The notes below the pieces were generated by a model. It made no database searches and was not told where the DNA came from. It worked only from the letters and a program-made list of their open reading frames with translations. The position numbers and the translations under genes are program-made. From positions 124,001 to 188,000 of the forward strand of contig JAGTXK010000189.1 of the NCBI GenBank assembly GCA_019096195.1: 64,000 nucleotides of DNA, written 5' to 3'. Positions 44,275 to 55,614 of the stretch are shown piece after piece (the first letter of the stretch is position 1; each line of letters begins with the position of its first letter). The stretch is from Boletus sp. NGJ. Its lineage: Eukaryota; Basidiomycota; Agaricomycetes; Boletales; Boletaceae.

Positions 44275-46829
44275 ATGTCTGAGCCCGTTGGAGGCTTATC
44301 GAGAGTCTCTCTCATCTTTGCGTATGTTGCCTTCTCCATCCGCCTCTGAATTCACTCATATTTTCAAACAGTTGCGGAACTGCCTTGTTTTCCGATGGTA
44401 CCCACTGCTTCATAGTTTACATGTCGTGTGCACTCACGTCACTCATCACCAGGTTATTCCAACAATGTGATTGGAATGGGTATGTGCACTCTCCTTGCAT
44501 GCTCCGCTGGCTCAATCTCATCTCCATAGTTAATACAAGTGAGACAGCCCATCATCCAATCCCTGTTCTGGCTATTCATGTCGCTCGCAGTCTTGACCAT
44601 GATCTACGGTGCCGACGCATTGGCTGCAAATAACTACAGCCAGCTACTCACCAGTGTCAGCTTCGCAGGTTCCGTCCCCCTGCTTCTCATTTCTTTCAGT
44701 GTTCTGAAATGTCACCCTTAGGCATGCTCGTAGGCATGTTGACCTTTGGCTGGATATCTGACAAGCTTGGCCGCAAATTTGGCATGGTGAGGGCTATTTC
44801 AGGAACCAAAGCCACACTCACCCCCAAGGTCATCAGATGACTGCATCCGGTATCGTTGTCGTTTTCGCCGGCTTATCTGCTGCCTCTTCGGGTGCAAATG
44901 GCAGTTTCAGTGGAATGATTGCGATGCTCACCGCCTGCCGGTAGATACGCCGTTTAATAATTACTCCACAATCACCATCTCACGACCGCAATCCATAGCT
45001 TCTTAATAGGCATTGGAATCGGTGCGGAATATCCTTGCGGTTCGGTCTCGGCTTCGGAACAAACAGAAGAAAAGGGCATTGCAAAGAATGCTCAGCATCG
45101 ATGGTTGGCACTCGCAACTAGTATGTACTTCCCAGCTCTAACCCCGTGCTCCGGATCTGATCCATGTCCTAGACACAATGATTGACATTGGTTTTGTGAT
45201 TGGCGCTTTTGTGCCCCTGGTTCTGTATTGGATGTAGGTTGCATCGTGCACCGCAGTGGGAATTAAACCTCACCTTTTGTCAATAGCTTCGGGAACAATC
45301 ACCTCCGGGCCGTATGGCGTGTTTCTCTCGGCCTAGGTGTTGTTCCTGCTGCCGCTGTATTCTTGTGGCGTCTGCGCATGACAGAGCCACCAAGTTACAA
45401 AAAGAACTCGATGAAATCTGTGCAGATCCCATACTATCTGGTCATTAAGCGCTACTGGAAAGGGCTGTTCGGGATCTGCTTGGCTTGGTAAGTAGACGAA
45501 CTTGTCCTGGGTCCAGTTGTCATGCATTAATTACTCGTGCAATATAGGTTCATCTATGACTTCATCACGTACGTACGCTTGGTTAATCATACACTGCGAT
45601 CCTGACACGCATGCACACAGGTATCCAGTGAGACCGTCACCTTCTTCTTCGTGGCACCTAACACCTAATCTATATGCAGTTTGGTCTATACTCTTCAACG
45701 ATCACCGACGCGTAAGCTGACTTCAGCCTTTGACGAGTAACGGCGATGAGACTGATGCTGTGAAGCGTTACTGGGGGCTCCTCTTCTCTGACGGTTGTGT
45801 TCGGGTGGAGTGTTGTTATCAAGTTCGCTTTCTTTCTCACTCTATATCCTGTTACTCATATCTCGTCATAGTCTGTTTTACATCCCAGGTCCGCCCTATT
45901 CTGCGAACCCCAGCCTACATTCTATTCACATATATACCAGGAACTGTCATCGGTGCATTCGTTGTCGATTACTTGGGCCCGAAAAATACGATGGTAATGT
46001 TGCCCTCAGTCGTGATTGTATGGTCGCGAAGTTTATGATATACCCTTAGATCGCTGGTTTGATTGCTCAGGCAATCATCGGCTTCATTATGAGTGGTCTG
46101 TATACTACTATATCCCAACACATTGCTGCTTTTTCGGTAAGTTGTGGACTGCATGATGAAGCAAACAGCTTGAGTTTCGTTTCGATCACAGGTCGTATAC
46201 GGGATCTTCCTGAGTTTCGGAGAATTCGGTAAGCGACTTGGTGAGCTGATTAAACGTTCGTTTTTCTCATTCCTGTAGGCCCTGGGAACTGCCTTGGTAT
46301 TCTTGCTTCCAAGACCTCACCCACTGCAGTCCGTGGTCAATACTACGGTGTCGCTGCGGCTGTTGGAAAAGTCGGTGCATTTGTCGGCACATATTGTATG
46401 TGGAATATGATGTCAATGGGTTTGGTGACGATCGACTAATCACATCTTCGGTGTATAGGCTGGAAGTCAATCGTTCTTGGTATGTATTTGTCAACTCGGT
46501 CGATACTTGCGCTCAAATATTACGCAGACTTTGGTGGAGCCAGCTCGATCAAGGGTACTACGGGTCCCTTCTGGATCGCAAGCGGTCTCGCCATTGTCAG
46601 CGCCACGGTTGTGTTCCTCCTCGTCAAACCTCTGACTCACGATGGAATGGCGGCAGAAGATGAGGCGGTATGTGGCTTGTAATACCCTCCTCTCAAGTGG
46701 TCTGTTATGACACTTGCTCTACAGTTCCGCCTGTACTTGGAGGAGAACGGATTTGACACTTCTCAAATGGGCACAAGAGAGTCGGAGGATTTGTCCGGTT
46801 ACTACGATGACAAGACGGTTAATGCGTAA
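44275..46829 (+). CDS. MFS permease, Git1-type (glycerophosphoinositol / phosphate)
   Basis: Twelve-helix major facilitator of the phosphate:H+ symporter group; Git1 relatives import glycerophosphodiesters. Reading: [60 protein letters not shown] (MFS motif A, WxSDxxGRKxG), [91 protein letters not shown] and [20 protein letters not shown]. Many short exons, including a 9-base exon (44530-44538) and a 7-base exon (45621-45627); both are needed to join conserved residues. Ends [15 protein letters not shown]. The NNHLRAVWR and PSYKKNSM blocks are the basis for choosing Git1 over Pho84; substrate is inference. Confidence 0.88.
44530..44538 (+). other. 9-base microexon of the Git1-type permease
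   Basis: TTAATACAA between acceptor ...CCATAG and donor GTGAGA. With split codons on both sides it encodes V-N-T-I, joining GMVNTILTMIYG, which fits the family's VNTIL motif in the first helix region. Confidence 0.75.
45621..45627 (+). other. 7-base microexon of the Git1-type permease
   Basis: GTATCCA between acceptor ...CACACAG and donor GTGAGA, with introns of about 52 bases on both sides. It supplies the Tyr-Pro of FITYPFGLYSS, a motif expected at this place in the family. Confidence 0.8.
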
Positions 46830-47241
46830 TGATGGTGTTTGAGCATGACATATGCCTTTTTTACGATGCTTTTTTGATGAAATGATTCCAACGGATGTCG
46901 TACAATCCTCAATACATTCGTGGTCTTAATCTGTCAGAAGGGCAGAGGATCCAGACGATGTCGACGAGTTCGCCTGTGACAGGACACGTGGGAGTCGGGC
47001 GGGCCGACCGAAGCGCTTCGCCGAGGGCGGGAATCAGCGCCTTTGAAAGCATCCAAATATCTACCTTTTGACCACGTCCCCTTTTCTACTGCAGTCGAAT
47101 ACCGAGCCATACCTTCGCACACGATATCGAGAAAGTGTTTCACCGATGCCCCGGTAGCAATTGACTCGAGTCAGACGACTCATTTAAGCCGCTGACTAGG
47201 CATACCGCTATTGACGATGTTCTCTCAGACTCCCAACTACG
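46830..47241. other. Intergenic between two MFS genes
   Basis: About 410 bases. No gene or clear motif seen beyond expected 3' and promoter sequence. Confidence 0.45.
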
Positions 47242-48989
47242 ATGGCGAATACTGACAGACGTCCCGACGAAGAGACCCCACTTCTCCAGGCAAAGTCCAA
47301 GACACCTTTGCCATGGCGTCAGATGACTCTCGTCTTCCTTGCCCTGACTGCGGAACCCATCTCGTCCCTATACATCTTTGCTTTCATCAATCAGGTGGGT
47401 CAACTCGTTACCTCTCATCTGACGCTCACATGACAGGTGGTCCGTTATGTGTCATAAAAACAAAGCTCATTGGCGAGCTTGGTATCACGGGAGGTGACGA
47501 CCGCAAGATTGGTTATTATGCGGGTCTCGTCGTAAGCGCGCACAAGTTCGCAGTGATGTTCCCATACCCATGCTTGCATAGGAATCCCTTTTTTTCGTCA
47601 CACAGGCACTGACCACGTGGCAATGGAGCCGGCTATCTGATTTCATCGGTCGCCGGCCCGTCATTTTACTTGGCTTGCTCGGTCTCAGTGCATCCAACTT
47701 TGCCTTTGGCTTATCCCGGACGCTGGGTACGCTCATCATCAGGTGGGTGAAGCGAGTACCTTGTCCGAAAGTCGACTGAAAGGATACCCAAGTCGATGTA
47801 TCGCTGGCGTCCTCAATGGCAACGTCGGGGTGATGAAGAGTATGCTCGGTGACATAACCGACCACACCAATATGGCTCGGGTCTTTGCCACCATACCGGC
47901 CGTATTTTGCATCGGGGCTACCATCGCGTGCGTTTGGGCATACCACCTAAATTCTGAGGCTTACGCCGCTCTCTAGTCCGCTATACGGCGGTGCGCTCGC
48001 GAAGCCGCAAGAGCGATGGCCCAACATCTTTCCGGGTGAATTCTGGGCAACGTACCCGTATTTCCTCCCCTGTCTCGTATCTGGGTGTTTCACCTTGTTC
48101 ACGTTTGTGGTCTGTGCGACATTCATGAAGGAGGTACGAGATCGACGTGCTTCGAACTGGCTAAGCATCACGTGTTCTTGACTTTTTAGTCGTTGCCATC
48201 GAAAACGGGTGGACCACAACCAGAGAGGCTCACAGTCGAGAATTCTCCAGCTAACCCACCTACGGACGACGGACAACCCATTCCAATGTTGGCCCTCATA
48301 AAAACCTACTCCGTGTTGATACCCTGTGCCAACTATGGAACATTGGCACTTGTGGAGATCGGCTTCCTGGTTCTTCTGCCCTTGTTCTATTCGTCACCCA
48401 TTGAAATCAGTGGCCTAGCATTCCCGCCATCCATCATTGGCACATTCTTGGCAATATTTGGAATCGTGGACGGCGTTGTACAGATATTGTTCGCCGCAAA
48501 GCTCATAGCATGGCTCGGGGCCAAGAAGGTGTTTTGTTGGGCTATCCTTTGGTTCTACCCGCTGATCCTCCTTTTCCCAATCATGAGTGCTGTTGTTACA
48601 GCGCAGGGAAAGGTCGGACCGATAATCTGGATTCTTCTCGTTATCCAACTCATATTCCTGGTCCTCATGGACCTGGCCTATAGTGGGGTTTATTCGGCCA
48701 CTGGGAAAATCGGAGATCTCACCTTTGCCATGTAGCTGTCATCTTTATATTTGTCACCAGAGCGGCTCCTAACAAACAGTCTCTGGGCTCAACGAACGGC
48801 CTCAGCCAGAGTCTGACGTCCATCGCGCGTGCCATAGGTCCAGCATTGACAACCTCCTTGTTCGCCGCTTCCAAACAGTACAATATCCTGGGCGGCAACT
48901 TGGTTTATGTCGTCCTGGCAATATTCACCACGATCTTGGTTGTGCTGTCGCGACGTCTGCCAGAGTTGGAAGACGAGGAGGAGGGATAA
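47242..48989 (+). CDS. MFS transporter (drug/metal-facilitator type)
   Basis: Start MANTDRRPDEETPLLQAKSK, with a dileucine-like ETPLLQ motif that often marks vacuolar or endosomal carriers. Helix 1 is MTLVFLALTAEPISSLYIFA. Motif A is WSRLSDFIGRRPVILLGLLG. Then GLSRTLGTLIIRRCIAGVLN, GNVGVMKSMLGDITDHTNMA, RVFATIPAVFCIGATIAPLY, GGALAKPQERWPNIF, a charged loop around QPERLTVENSPANPPTDDGQ, and the C-half (IEISGLAFPPSIIGTFLAIF). Ends VVLSRRLPELEDEEEG. The NGNxGVMKSMxGDITD block is typical of the fungal group related to plant zinc-induced-facilitator-like carriers. About seven introns. Substrate unknown. Not similar enough to the preceding permease to be its duplicate. Convergent with DSS1/SEM1. Confidence 0.85.
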
Positions 48990-49263
48990 CCAAAAACAGC
49001 GGAGACCTATACCGGTAGCCCAATGTCACACTAAAATGTATTGAGACTATACCGCATCCAGAATACATCCCATGTGAGACACGCTCGCTTCTCGTCATGC
49101 GATGGATGGTCAAATACTTGCATTCCTGGTGATACAAGGTGGTCGAACAAGGATTATTTGACTACGCGTTCAGTGCTGCATGGGGTCCCCCTTTCCCGTT
49201 TTTGCAAGTTCGTTCCTACAGATCGTCGAATCAGATACCTTGCTGTGGTGCTCATCAGCAGAT

Positions 49264-49606
49264 TTACCGTAGCTGTACACTGAACTCGTCCTCGATGTCA
49301 TCGTCGTCCCAGTTATCCTCCCAAAGCTTGTCCCCGCTCGAGTTGGCAACCCCAGGCGCGGCACCCTTCAAATGCGCCAAGTCCGTCTGTGAGTCATCCC
49401 AGTCTAACCATCACGCACACATCCTCGTCTCAGCCCGATATTGGGTGGATCGACAACGTTGTGTGACGCTCACCTGCACACTCGAATTCTTCAAACTCGT
49501 CGTCCTCTTCTAGAACGCCGAGATGTGGTGTGTCATCAGATTTGGGTTTCTCTGGTGCCTTTGAACCCTTCTCTTCTGGCTTGGAGGTGTTTGGTGTGGA
49601 CGACAT
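49264..49606 (-). CDS. SEM1: DSS1/SEM1, 26S proteasome lid subunit
   Basis: Family role: tiny acidic, mostly disordered protein of the proteasome lid, also part of TREX-2 and BRCA2/Rad51-type complexes. Two exons, 49606-49475 and 49403-49264 (71-base intron), about 90 residues. Reading: MSSTPNTSKPEEKGSKAPEK, LGVLEEDDEFEEFECADWDD, SQTDLAHLKGAAPGVANSSG, then the hallmark end DKLWEDNWDDDDIEDEFSVQ followed by LR. The paired acidic-Trp patches (FEEF...DWDD and WEDNWDDDD) are the ubiquitin-binding sites known in the family. The gene lies between the convergent MFS carrier and the sirtuin. Confidence 0.93.
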
Positions 49607-49806
49607 GTCTAGAGGGTATACAAGCAGCAGTATACGTCAGGTGGCTTGTACGCGTACCACCGTGTGAACCTTTTACCCTTGGGATATCGGTCAACCTCCT
49701 GGACAATAATGCATCCTGCAGTATAGTGTAACATAAATAAAATAAGGATAGGCCACGCGTCCTTTCGAAAGAATGCCAATGAAACTCTTATCTAACCCCC
49801 GATATG

Positions 49807-51772
49807 CTACGAAGAATAAGGAATCACAACTCTCACTGGAAGCTCATCTGGAGGTTCCGTATCGGAAGACACGTCAGACAGATCGCTGTCGGTCGTCGGA
49901 TTGCTGTCAGTGTTGTCAGAAAGGGGATAGCATTCGTTGTCATGTTTTGAATCCGCGGAGCTATGCATCCTGTGTTTCAGTCGTGAAGCAGCTGGCGTGG
50001 CAGGGAAAGTCTGAACACGCAAAGAGGCTTGAGTCGAGATGACGACCTCGGGAACACGGCATCTACTTGGAATCCGGATGTAGACCTTCTCCGAAGATGT
50101 CGGCTTCGAAGCAGACCCGCTCAGAGTTTTACTTGGCGTTGGCCGAGTGGATTTTTTGTCGCTACGAGGCTTCCGAGGAGCACTACGGGGCCCCTCCGAG
50201 GATTTTCGTTTTCGGGACGAGGTAGTTTTGCTTGCACTCTGGTTCATGGTCTTGCGTTTTTTGGCGGGTGGTGCTTGGTCCGTCGCCTCGGCTTGTTCGC
50301 CCGACGCCGCTTCCTCCTCGCGCTTGCGTTTCTTCTCCAGCACGGCTTCCTTGGCTGCAGCCTCTTTGACAATTTCGTCCATCAAGATGTGCGCAAAGCT
50401 CTGTGCATCGCCCTGCACCCATGCATCAAATACCCCTTCCCACTCCCGAGTAGGCACAGGAAAGTCAAAGTTGAGATATATCGATTTGATGGGGGGACAC
50501 CCATCTTTCGACTCCAAGGATTGACGCGGTGACGGCGATGGAGTCGGGGCACACGTCGATGTGGACTCTGGGAATTCCTTGGATGAAGCGGAACCACGGG
50601 ATCGTACGGCCTTTGAAAACTCGCGAACGATCCGCTTCGTTCCTGGAACCCTTAAGCTGGTACCCACGACCAGGAGAACGTCTGCTCCACTGCGGCCTTT
50701 TCCTTTTGAGCCTCCAACAAGGTCTCTCCTTACGACCTCCCCTACACCTTCACCGTCCCTGTGCATTTCGTTGTACAATACAACGCTAGGCCGGAGCTTG
50801 CCCACGCCACGAGCACGCTTACCAACCAACTGCCGCGTCTCCTCCATTTGTGTGCATTCTGGGCAGTAAGGAGGTGTTCCTGAAGTCAGCGAACTCATGT
50901 AATTTCCAAGCGGGAACGTGTGGGTGCAAGTTTGACAGTGCAATGTTTGAAGTGAACCATGAAGGGGGATACATCGTGGGACCTCGATTGTAGGTGATGG
51001 CAGACGTGAATTGGGCTGGGAAACGGAGGGCCGTGATGGGGTGAAACTTGTAGATGTGGTTGGATCTGCGGTGCCTGTGGTGGGAGCCGTTTTTGCCCTT
51101 GATCGAGGCTTGCAACGCTTGTCTTCGAACTCGGGAACGCCGAATGAAAGACCAGACTTTGATTCTATCGCGTCGATGTTTTGAGTGTATACACGCAAAA
51201 GCCTCCCGCGGTCGTCAAGGAGGCGAAGAAGCTGATGAAAGGGAGTGGGGTTCGCTGCCTGCGATAGCTCGGATAACTGAGCGATCATTTGACAAAATAA
51301 CGAGGTTGTATGCTCTGACTATGAAGATTGTGAGCATGATGTGCACATGATTCTGGGCTAGACGAGGAGCGGTAAAGTCGAAGACAAGCTGGATTTGGGG
51401 GAGGGTTTCTCCACGGGCCGGATGGCACGGCAACCACGATGAGGGGAGGGGCTCACATTGAATACGGATGCATCAAAGAGATCTTTTCCAGAGGTGAGGC
51501 CCTCCTTGGGATTGTCCCGCTTTAGGGTCTGGAATAAACCGGTGGGGGATCGGAAGTCGGGTATTCCTGCCTGGACAGAAATGCCCGCGCCTGGGACAGG
51601 ATGGTTGGTTTTCCGAGGGAAGCCGAGTATTATCAGCGGATTGAGACGCACCACAAACGACGACCAAGCGCCTCGCCTTCAAGATCGCCCTGAGGGCCTT
51701 GCGCAGATGGTGTGGGACATCGACTGGATGTACGAGGAAAGGAGGGTAGGAAGGGGGGGGAATGATTTTCAT
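49807..51772 (-). CDS. Sirtuin (Hst3/Hst4-like NAD-dependent deacetylase)
   Basis: Family role: NAD-dependent protein deacetylase; Hst3/4 act on histone H3 Lys56. Start MKIIPPPSYPPFLVHPVDVP. After splicing the NAD motif reads VVVCGAGISVQAGIPDFRSP. Then RLLRVYTQNIDAIESKSGL, RCIPLHGSLQTLHCQTCTHT (catalytic His in HGS and first zinc CxxC), YCPECTQMEE (second CxxC), RPSVVLYNEMHRDGEGVGEV and ADVLLVVGTSLRVPGTKRIV, then IKSIYLNFDFPVP. A long basic/serine-rich tail (about 200 residues) follows, with KKRKREEEAASGEQAEA and several nuclear-type signals, ending TEPPDELPVRVVIPYSS. An insertion of about 50 Ser/Thr/Pro residues sits between NIDAIES and CIPLHG. The long DNA-like tail and Hst-type N-terminus suggest Hst4; the target is inference. 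Confidence 0.9.
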
Positions 51773-52001
51773 CGAGGGGGACGAAGAGGGTCATTAAGGG
51801 CCTTGTGCGATGTGAACAAGGGCCAGGTTGTGAAGAGGTTGAAAACCAGAGGGGGCTCCCAAACCGAGCGAATACTCACTACTGCTCCCGCTAGCACTCT
51901 GAAGCGGTGGCGCGGGAACTCCACCGCCCATTCACGCCCACACATGCTTTGTCCTCCTTTGCTTTATCGTACTAGCACGGCGTAGATAGCAGTATCCAGC
52001 G

Positions 52002-52008
52002 TATATAA
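52002..52008 (+). promoter_or_regulatory. TATA box of the small 52 kb gene
   Basis: TATATAA lies 36 bases before the start codon at 52044, followed by a CT-repeat pyrimidine tract. Prediction only. Confidence 0.45.
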
Positions 52009-52043
52009 CCCACTATCGATGCTCTCTCTCTCCGCACCCAGCC

Positions 52044-52544
52044 ATGTCTGATCTGTGCACCCCGACCCACACCCTCACCCTCTGCGTAGCTCACTACTGG
52101 CGCGGCCGTTCGTCCGACGGCCAACGCGTGCCCCTCCACTGGGCCCTCTTCCTCATATCGAATGCAACCCCACAGTCGCTGGGCACAAGCAGCTCTGGCA
52201 GAGAAGGTGCCGAGCAGGTCGACCACTGGGGCACGTGCTACCAAGCCATCGGCAACACCGACACCTTTGCGTACTCCCGAACAGAATACGAGTGCATGGA
52301 AATACTGGCAGATGCCTACAGGGGCTGTCTCTCCCTAGGCAACATTGAGCTCGCTAGGTCAGCAGAGGCCGAACACCTGATGCAGCAGGTAGTCGTGCAT
52401 CGAGGCAGAGAGGACTGGAATTGTCAAAATTGGGTGCTCGCAGCAGTTGACAAGCTCAGGGCGAGTGGCTTGTTGCCGCCGCATATTTCATCCGACCGCA
52501 TCCGCAGCGGGCTTGAGGAAATTCTGCGCAAGTGGAAGGCATAA
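52044..52544 (+). CDS. Hypothetical fungal protein with HWALF / NCQNW motifs
   Basis: Intronless, 166 residues, complete. Two conserved-looking segments: near residue 32, VPLHWALFLISNA; near residue 66, GTCYQAIGNTDTFAYSRTEY; and near residue 126, GREDWNCQNWVLAAVDKLRA. A His in a hydrophobic strand followed by a Cys opening a helix (NCQNWV) is the layout of permuted papain-like folds (NlpC/P60, LRAT), and many unnamed fungal proteins of this size share it. Here His comes before Cys, so a permuted arrangement would be needed; this is a guess from pattern only. No signal peptide. TATA box just upstream. Head-to-head with the sirtuin, about 270 bases apart. Confidence 0.7.
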   Translation: MSDLCTPTHTLTLCVAHYWRGRSSDGQRVPLHWALFLISNATPQSLGTSSSGREGAEQVDHWGTCYQAIGNTDTFAYSRTEYECMEILADAYRGCLSLGNIELARSAEAEHLMQQVVVHRGREDWNCQNWVLAAVDKLRASGLLPPHISSDRIRSGLEEILRKWKA

Positions 52545-53370
52545 GCATATTGAGTGCTATCGATAGTGTACCGTCCATTTTCTCGTCCTTCCTCGCTCGA
52601 GCCTGACCATCGAATCCCCCCAGCTCACTTTAATCCAAGTCACAATGCCAATGTATCGTAGACCATGGACACAATGACGATGTTGCTAGTCAGACGGTAT
52701 CAGAATCCAGATGGTGTTTAATACGTTAGACACTGGTCTGCACAGCGCTACTAAGCGTGCCTGCGGTTCAGGTCGGATATGCAAGCCACAATGAACCACA
52801 TTGGCAGCAGTGATTTGAAAAGACAATTGCTCCTTCTTCACTAGGCTTGCCACTTGGGCGCCATGGCAATTTTGCCAAGTCTGTATTGGTGCATGTTTTG
52901 TGGCTGGCGAAAATGCCAATTTGCGCATGCTTGTCGAAACAAGTTTGACTTTGCCGCAAGCCTCATTCAACTTGAGCGATGACCCACTTTCGGTGCGAGG
53001 AAGTTGTAGAGCGGCCCTTGGAGCAACCTCAACAAGGCAGTCGTATCGCATTACAGCTCCAAAACCTGATCGCCGCTCTCAACCCTCAGGCTGTCCCTGT
53101 TGTGTGATTGACGCTGTGGAGAGCGACAGACGTGAACACGGCAGTGTCATGTGATCGAACGGACTCGCAACCAGATCTTCCAATGTCCCGCCGTTGTTTG
53201 AATTGTCGTCCGCTTCAACACCCCGACACGAGAATTTAGATCATTACTATTCTGATTCAGTCGCGTACATTCGAAAGCGGGTCACGGTAGCACGGTAATA
53301 CAAGCGCACAGAACCTCCATGCACGATTGGTTAAATCACTCATCTTGTCATGTTAACAGAAACTCATAAC
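52545..53370. other. Intergenic, no gene seen
   Basis: About 830 bases between the small 52 kb gene and the convergent second P450. Open frames (for example minus 53051-52686) have no domain, start context or partner exon. Nothing else recognised. Confidence 0.45.
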
Positions 53371-55570
53371 TCAAATGTCTTCCGTTGAAAGCTTGTGGAT
53401 ATTGATGTTCGACGATCGCAGCGTAATAGAGCAAGGGAATGGGTTGGGACACCTGTTAAAAGACGCAAATCAAAGGACAATGACCACTCCGAGTCTGAAA
53501 GTACTTACGTAGTTACCCCGGTACTGAAAGTCGGTTCAAAATCGACCTCTTTGCCTTGTTCATCGACAGCTTTTGTTATCTTGAATGCGTACAAAATCGA
53601 CACGATTGCAGCCCAGACTGAGCCATCAGCAGTGTAACGACCTGGACACACGCGCCTGACAAGCAGAGTAAGCGGCGGAACGCAATGAAAGAAAGGGATG
53701 TCGAAATACCTTCCAAAGCCAAAAGCAAGGCTGTCAGTGGACTTGTCTCCGTTGAGCCTCCCGTCTACAAGGAATCTTTCAGGTTTGAAGATGTCAGGTT
53801 CTGGGTAATCATCTTCGTTATGATGCATCGCCCTTCAAAATTGTGAATCAAGATCTAGGAAATACAAGAGGTTGGGTGCCAACCAAATATTTGCCACCAC
53901 TGCAGATCCTAACATACACAAGAAGGTGAGTCACAGATATACCTCAGATATATTATATTTTTACCTTTCGGGATGAAAACATCCTCGTAAATGTCATCAT
54001 CTGTGGTACCATGGGGAATGGCTAGGGGGGACTCGATAATGGATGCAAGTATCAAGGTCGAAATACTTACCGAGGGGTACAACAGGATACATCCTCAATG
54101 TTTCCATGAAAGTTGCCTCAATGTATGGCAGGTTTGGCCTGTCATCAAAGTTTGGAAGCCGATTTGTGCCAACGACCATGTCAATCTCTGCCTGTGCCCG
54201 CTCTTGCACCTCCGGATGCTGTAGCATGGCGAACATGAAACATTGCAGTGTCGATGCAGTCTACAAAAACACTGAGTTGTTGCATACATCGATACCCACA
54301 CACATTCAAACTGACAGTTTCTGCGCCAGCTATCGGATTGAAGTCGATTAACGAACTACACCAATTTATCGCTCATCATATGACTTACCTACAAAAGCTG
54401 TTGCACATGTATCCTTCAATAATTGAAGTTGTGAAGGATCATCAACGTCTTTGGTGTTCTTCAAAAGGTCAAGCGCTACTGTCGACGTACCACTACCCGT
54501 GGCCTGCCTTTAATGAGTCCTGACTGTGGACCTGGACGAGTACAAATCTCACCTCGTGTTCGCTACTAGTAGCGTAGTCAAAAGGTTCTGCTATCATCTG
54601 TGTGGCACAATCCCTGGACACTACTGCCTTGCGTCTAAAAAAAGAACCCGGAAACCACTCTGGCAAGCTGAGGACTGAGATGTTGATTAGCATGATAGTG
54701 GTAGCACAAGAAAGACAGCCACTTACGAAAAGGGAAAGCGTCGATGATGGACGCTGTTTCTGGTGTCAGGCTCTCCATGGCCAGGGCGTTCCCGCGCTCG
54801 AAAAGTTCAACGAGATGATCATGATTAGAGGCAACTTCGTAGTCGTACACGATCGACATGATCACAGCTGCAGAAAACCTTGACGTATCTCTCTGTTGGT
54901 AAATACATGGGCTTAATCAAGTGACACTCGCCTTTGAATGTGCACGGAATAATCATGAGGTGCGCCGAGAATATCCAAGATGAGCTGACGAGCCTTTCTC
55001 AGCTGAACAGGACGAAAACCAGGAGTGACCTCGGCTCTGAAGGCTTGATGAAACATTCTCCTCTGTGAACGCCATTGATCACCATATTGGGACCAAGCAA
55101 AGTTGAAGGACCAGCCAAATCTAATAGATCAAACTGCAAGTTAGATATATACTGACGAAAAAGAGTGATGACGCACAGATCTCTTGTCGCAATGTAAGGT
55201 CTATCCGAGTATATACGAGATCGGCGATCGAGGAGATCCTTGGCGATTTTCTTCGAGCTGACTATAATGATATCTTGCTTCAGCACGCGGATGATAAAGA
55301 TATCACCTGTTGCTTCAAGGTGAGGCTCTAACTACCAATAAAGGATGAGAGCGAACCGTAACGAGTTGCCCATTCGGCGTAGGTCATCCAAGGTTTCTTA
55401 GCGTCTATGCCAAAAAAATTCCCAACGAGAGGGAGAGGAACAGGTCCAGGAAGGAGACGAACGCCTCGGACCATCCGTCGCCGTCCTTTGAGTAGAGTGA
55501 AAGCGGAGACCACCACCACGCCCACCGCCACCAGAGTGTGTATCGAATTCCAGGGCATGAAGCGAACCAA
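53371..55570 (-). CDS. Cytochrome P450 monooxygenase (second)
   Basis: Start at 55570 (MVRFMPWNSIHTLVAVGVVV; the Met at 55558 is an alternative) gives a single N-terminal membrane anchor, then RLLPGPVPLPLVGNFFGIDA with the PGP hinge. Further marks: SSKKIAKDLLDRRSRIYSDR, I-helix AGAETTASTLQCFMFAMLQH, IEATFMETLRMYPVVPLG (K-helix ExxR), DIFKPERFLVDG, and the heme loop AFGFGRRVCPGRYTADGS. The last exon continues FSTGVTTCPNPFPCSITLRS and ends HKLSTEDI. This pattern (GNFFG, RLPN, FKPERFL, GFGRR-CPGR) fits the fungal O-methylsterigmatocystin-oxidoreductase-like clan; the true substrate is unknown. About fifteen small exons. Different from the first P450, so not a tandem copy. Confidence 0.88.
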
Positions 55571-55603
55571 GTCAAAGTACGGGTGAATTGGGAACGAATA
55601 CCG

Positions 55604-55614
55604 TTTATATATAT
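55604..55614 (-). promoter_or_regulatory. TATA box of the second P450
   Basis: On the minus strand TATATATAAA lies about 35 bases upstream of the start codon at 55570. Prediction only. Confidence 0.45.

Noticed and set aside
34659-55570. The two P450 genes as part of one biosynthetic gene cluster
   Set aside because: They are 17 kb apart, of different types, and separated by housekeeping genes; no polyketide, peptide or terpene synthase is present.
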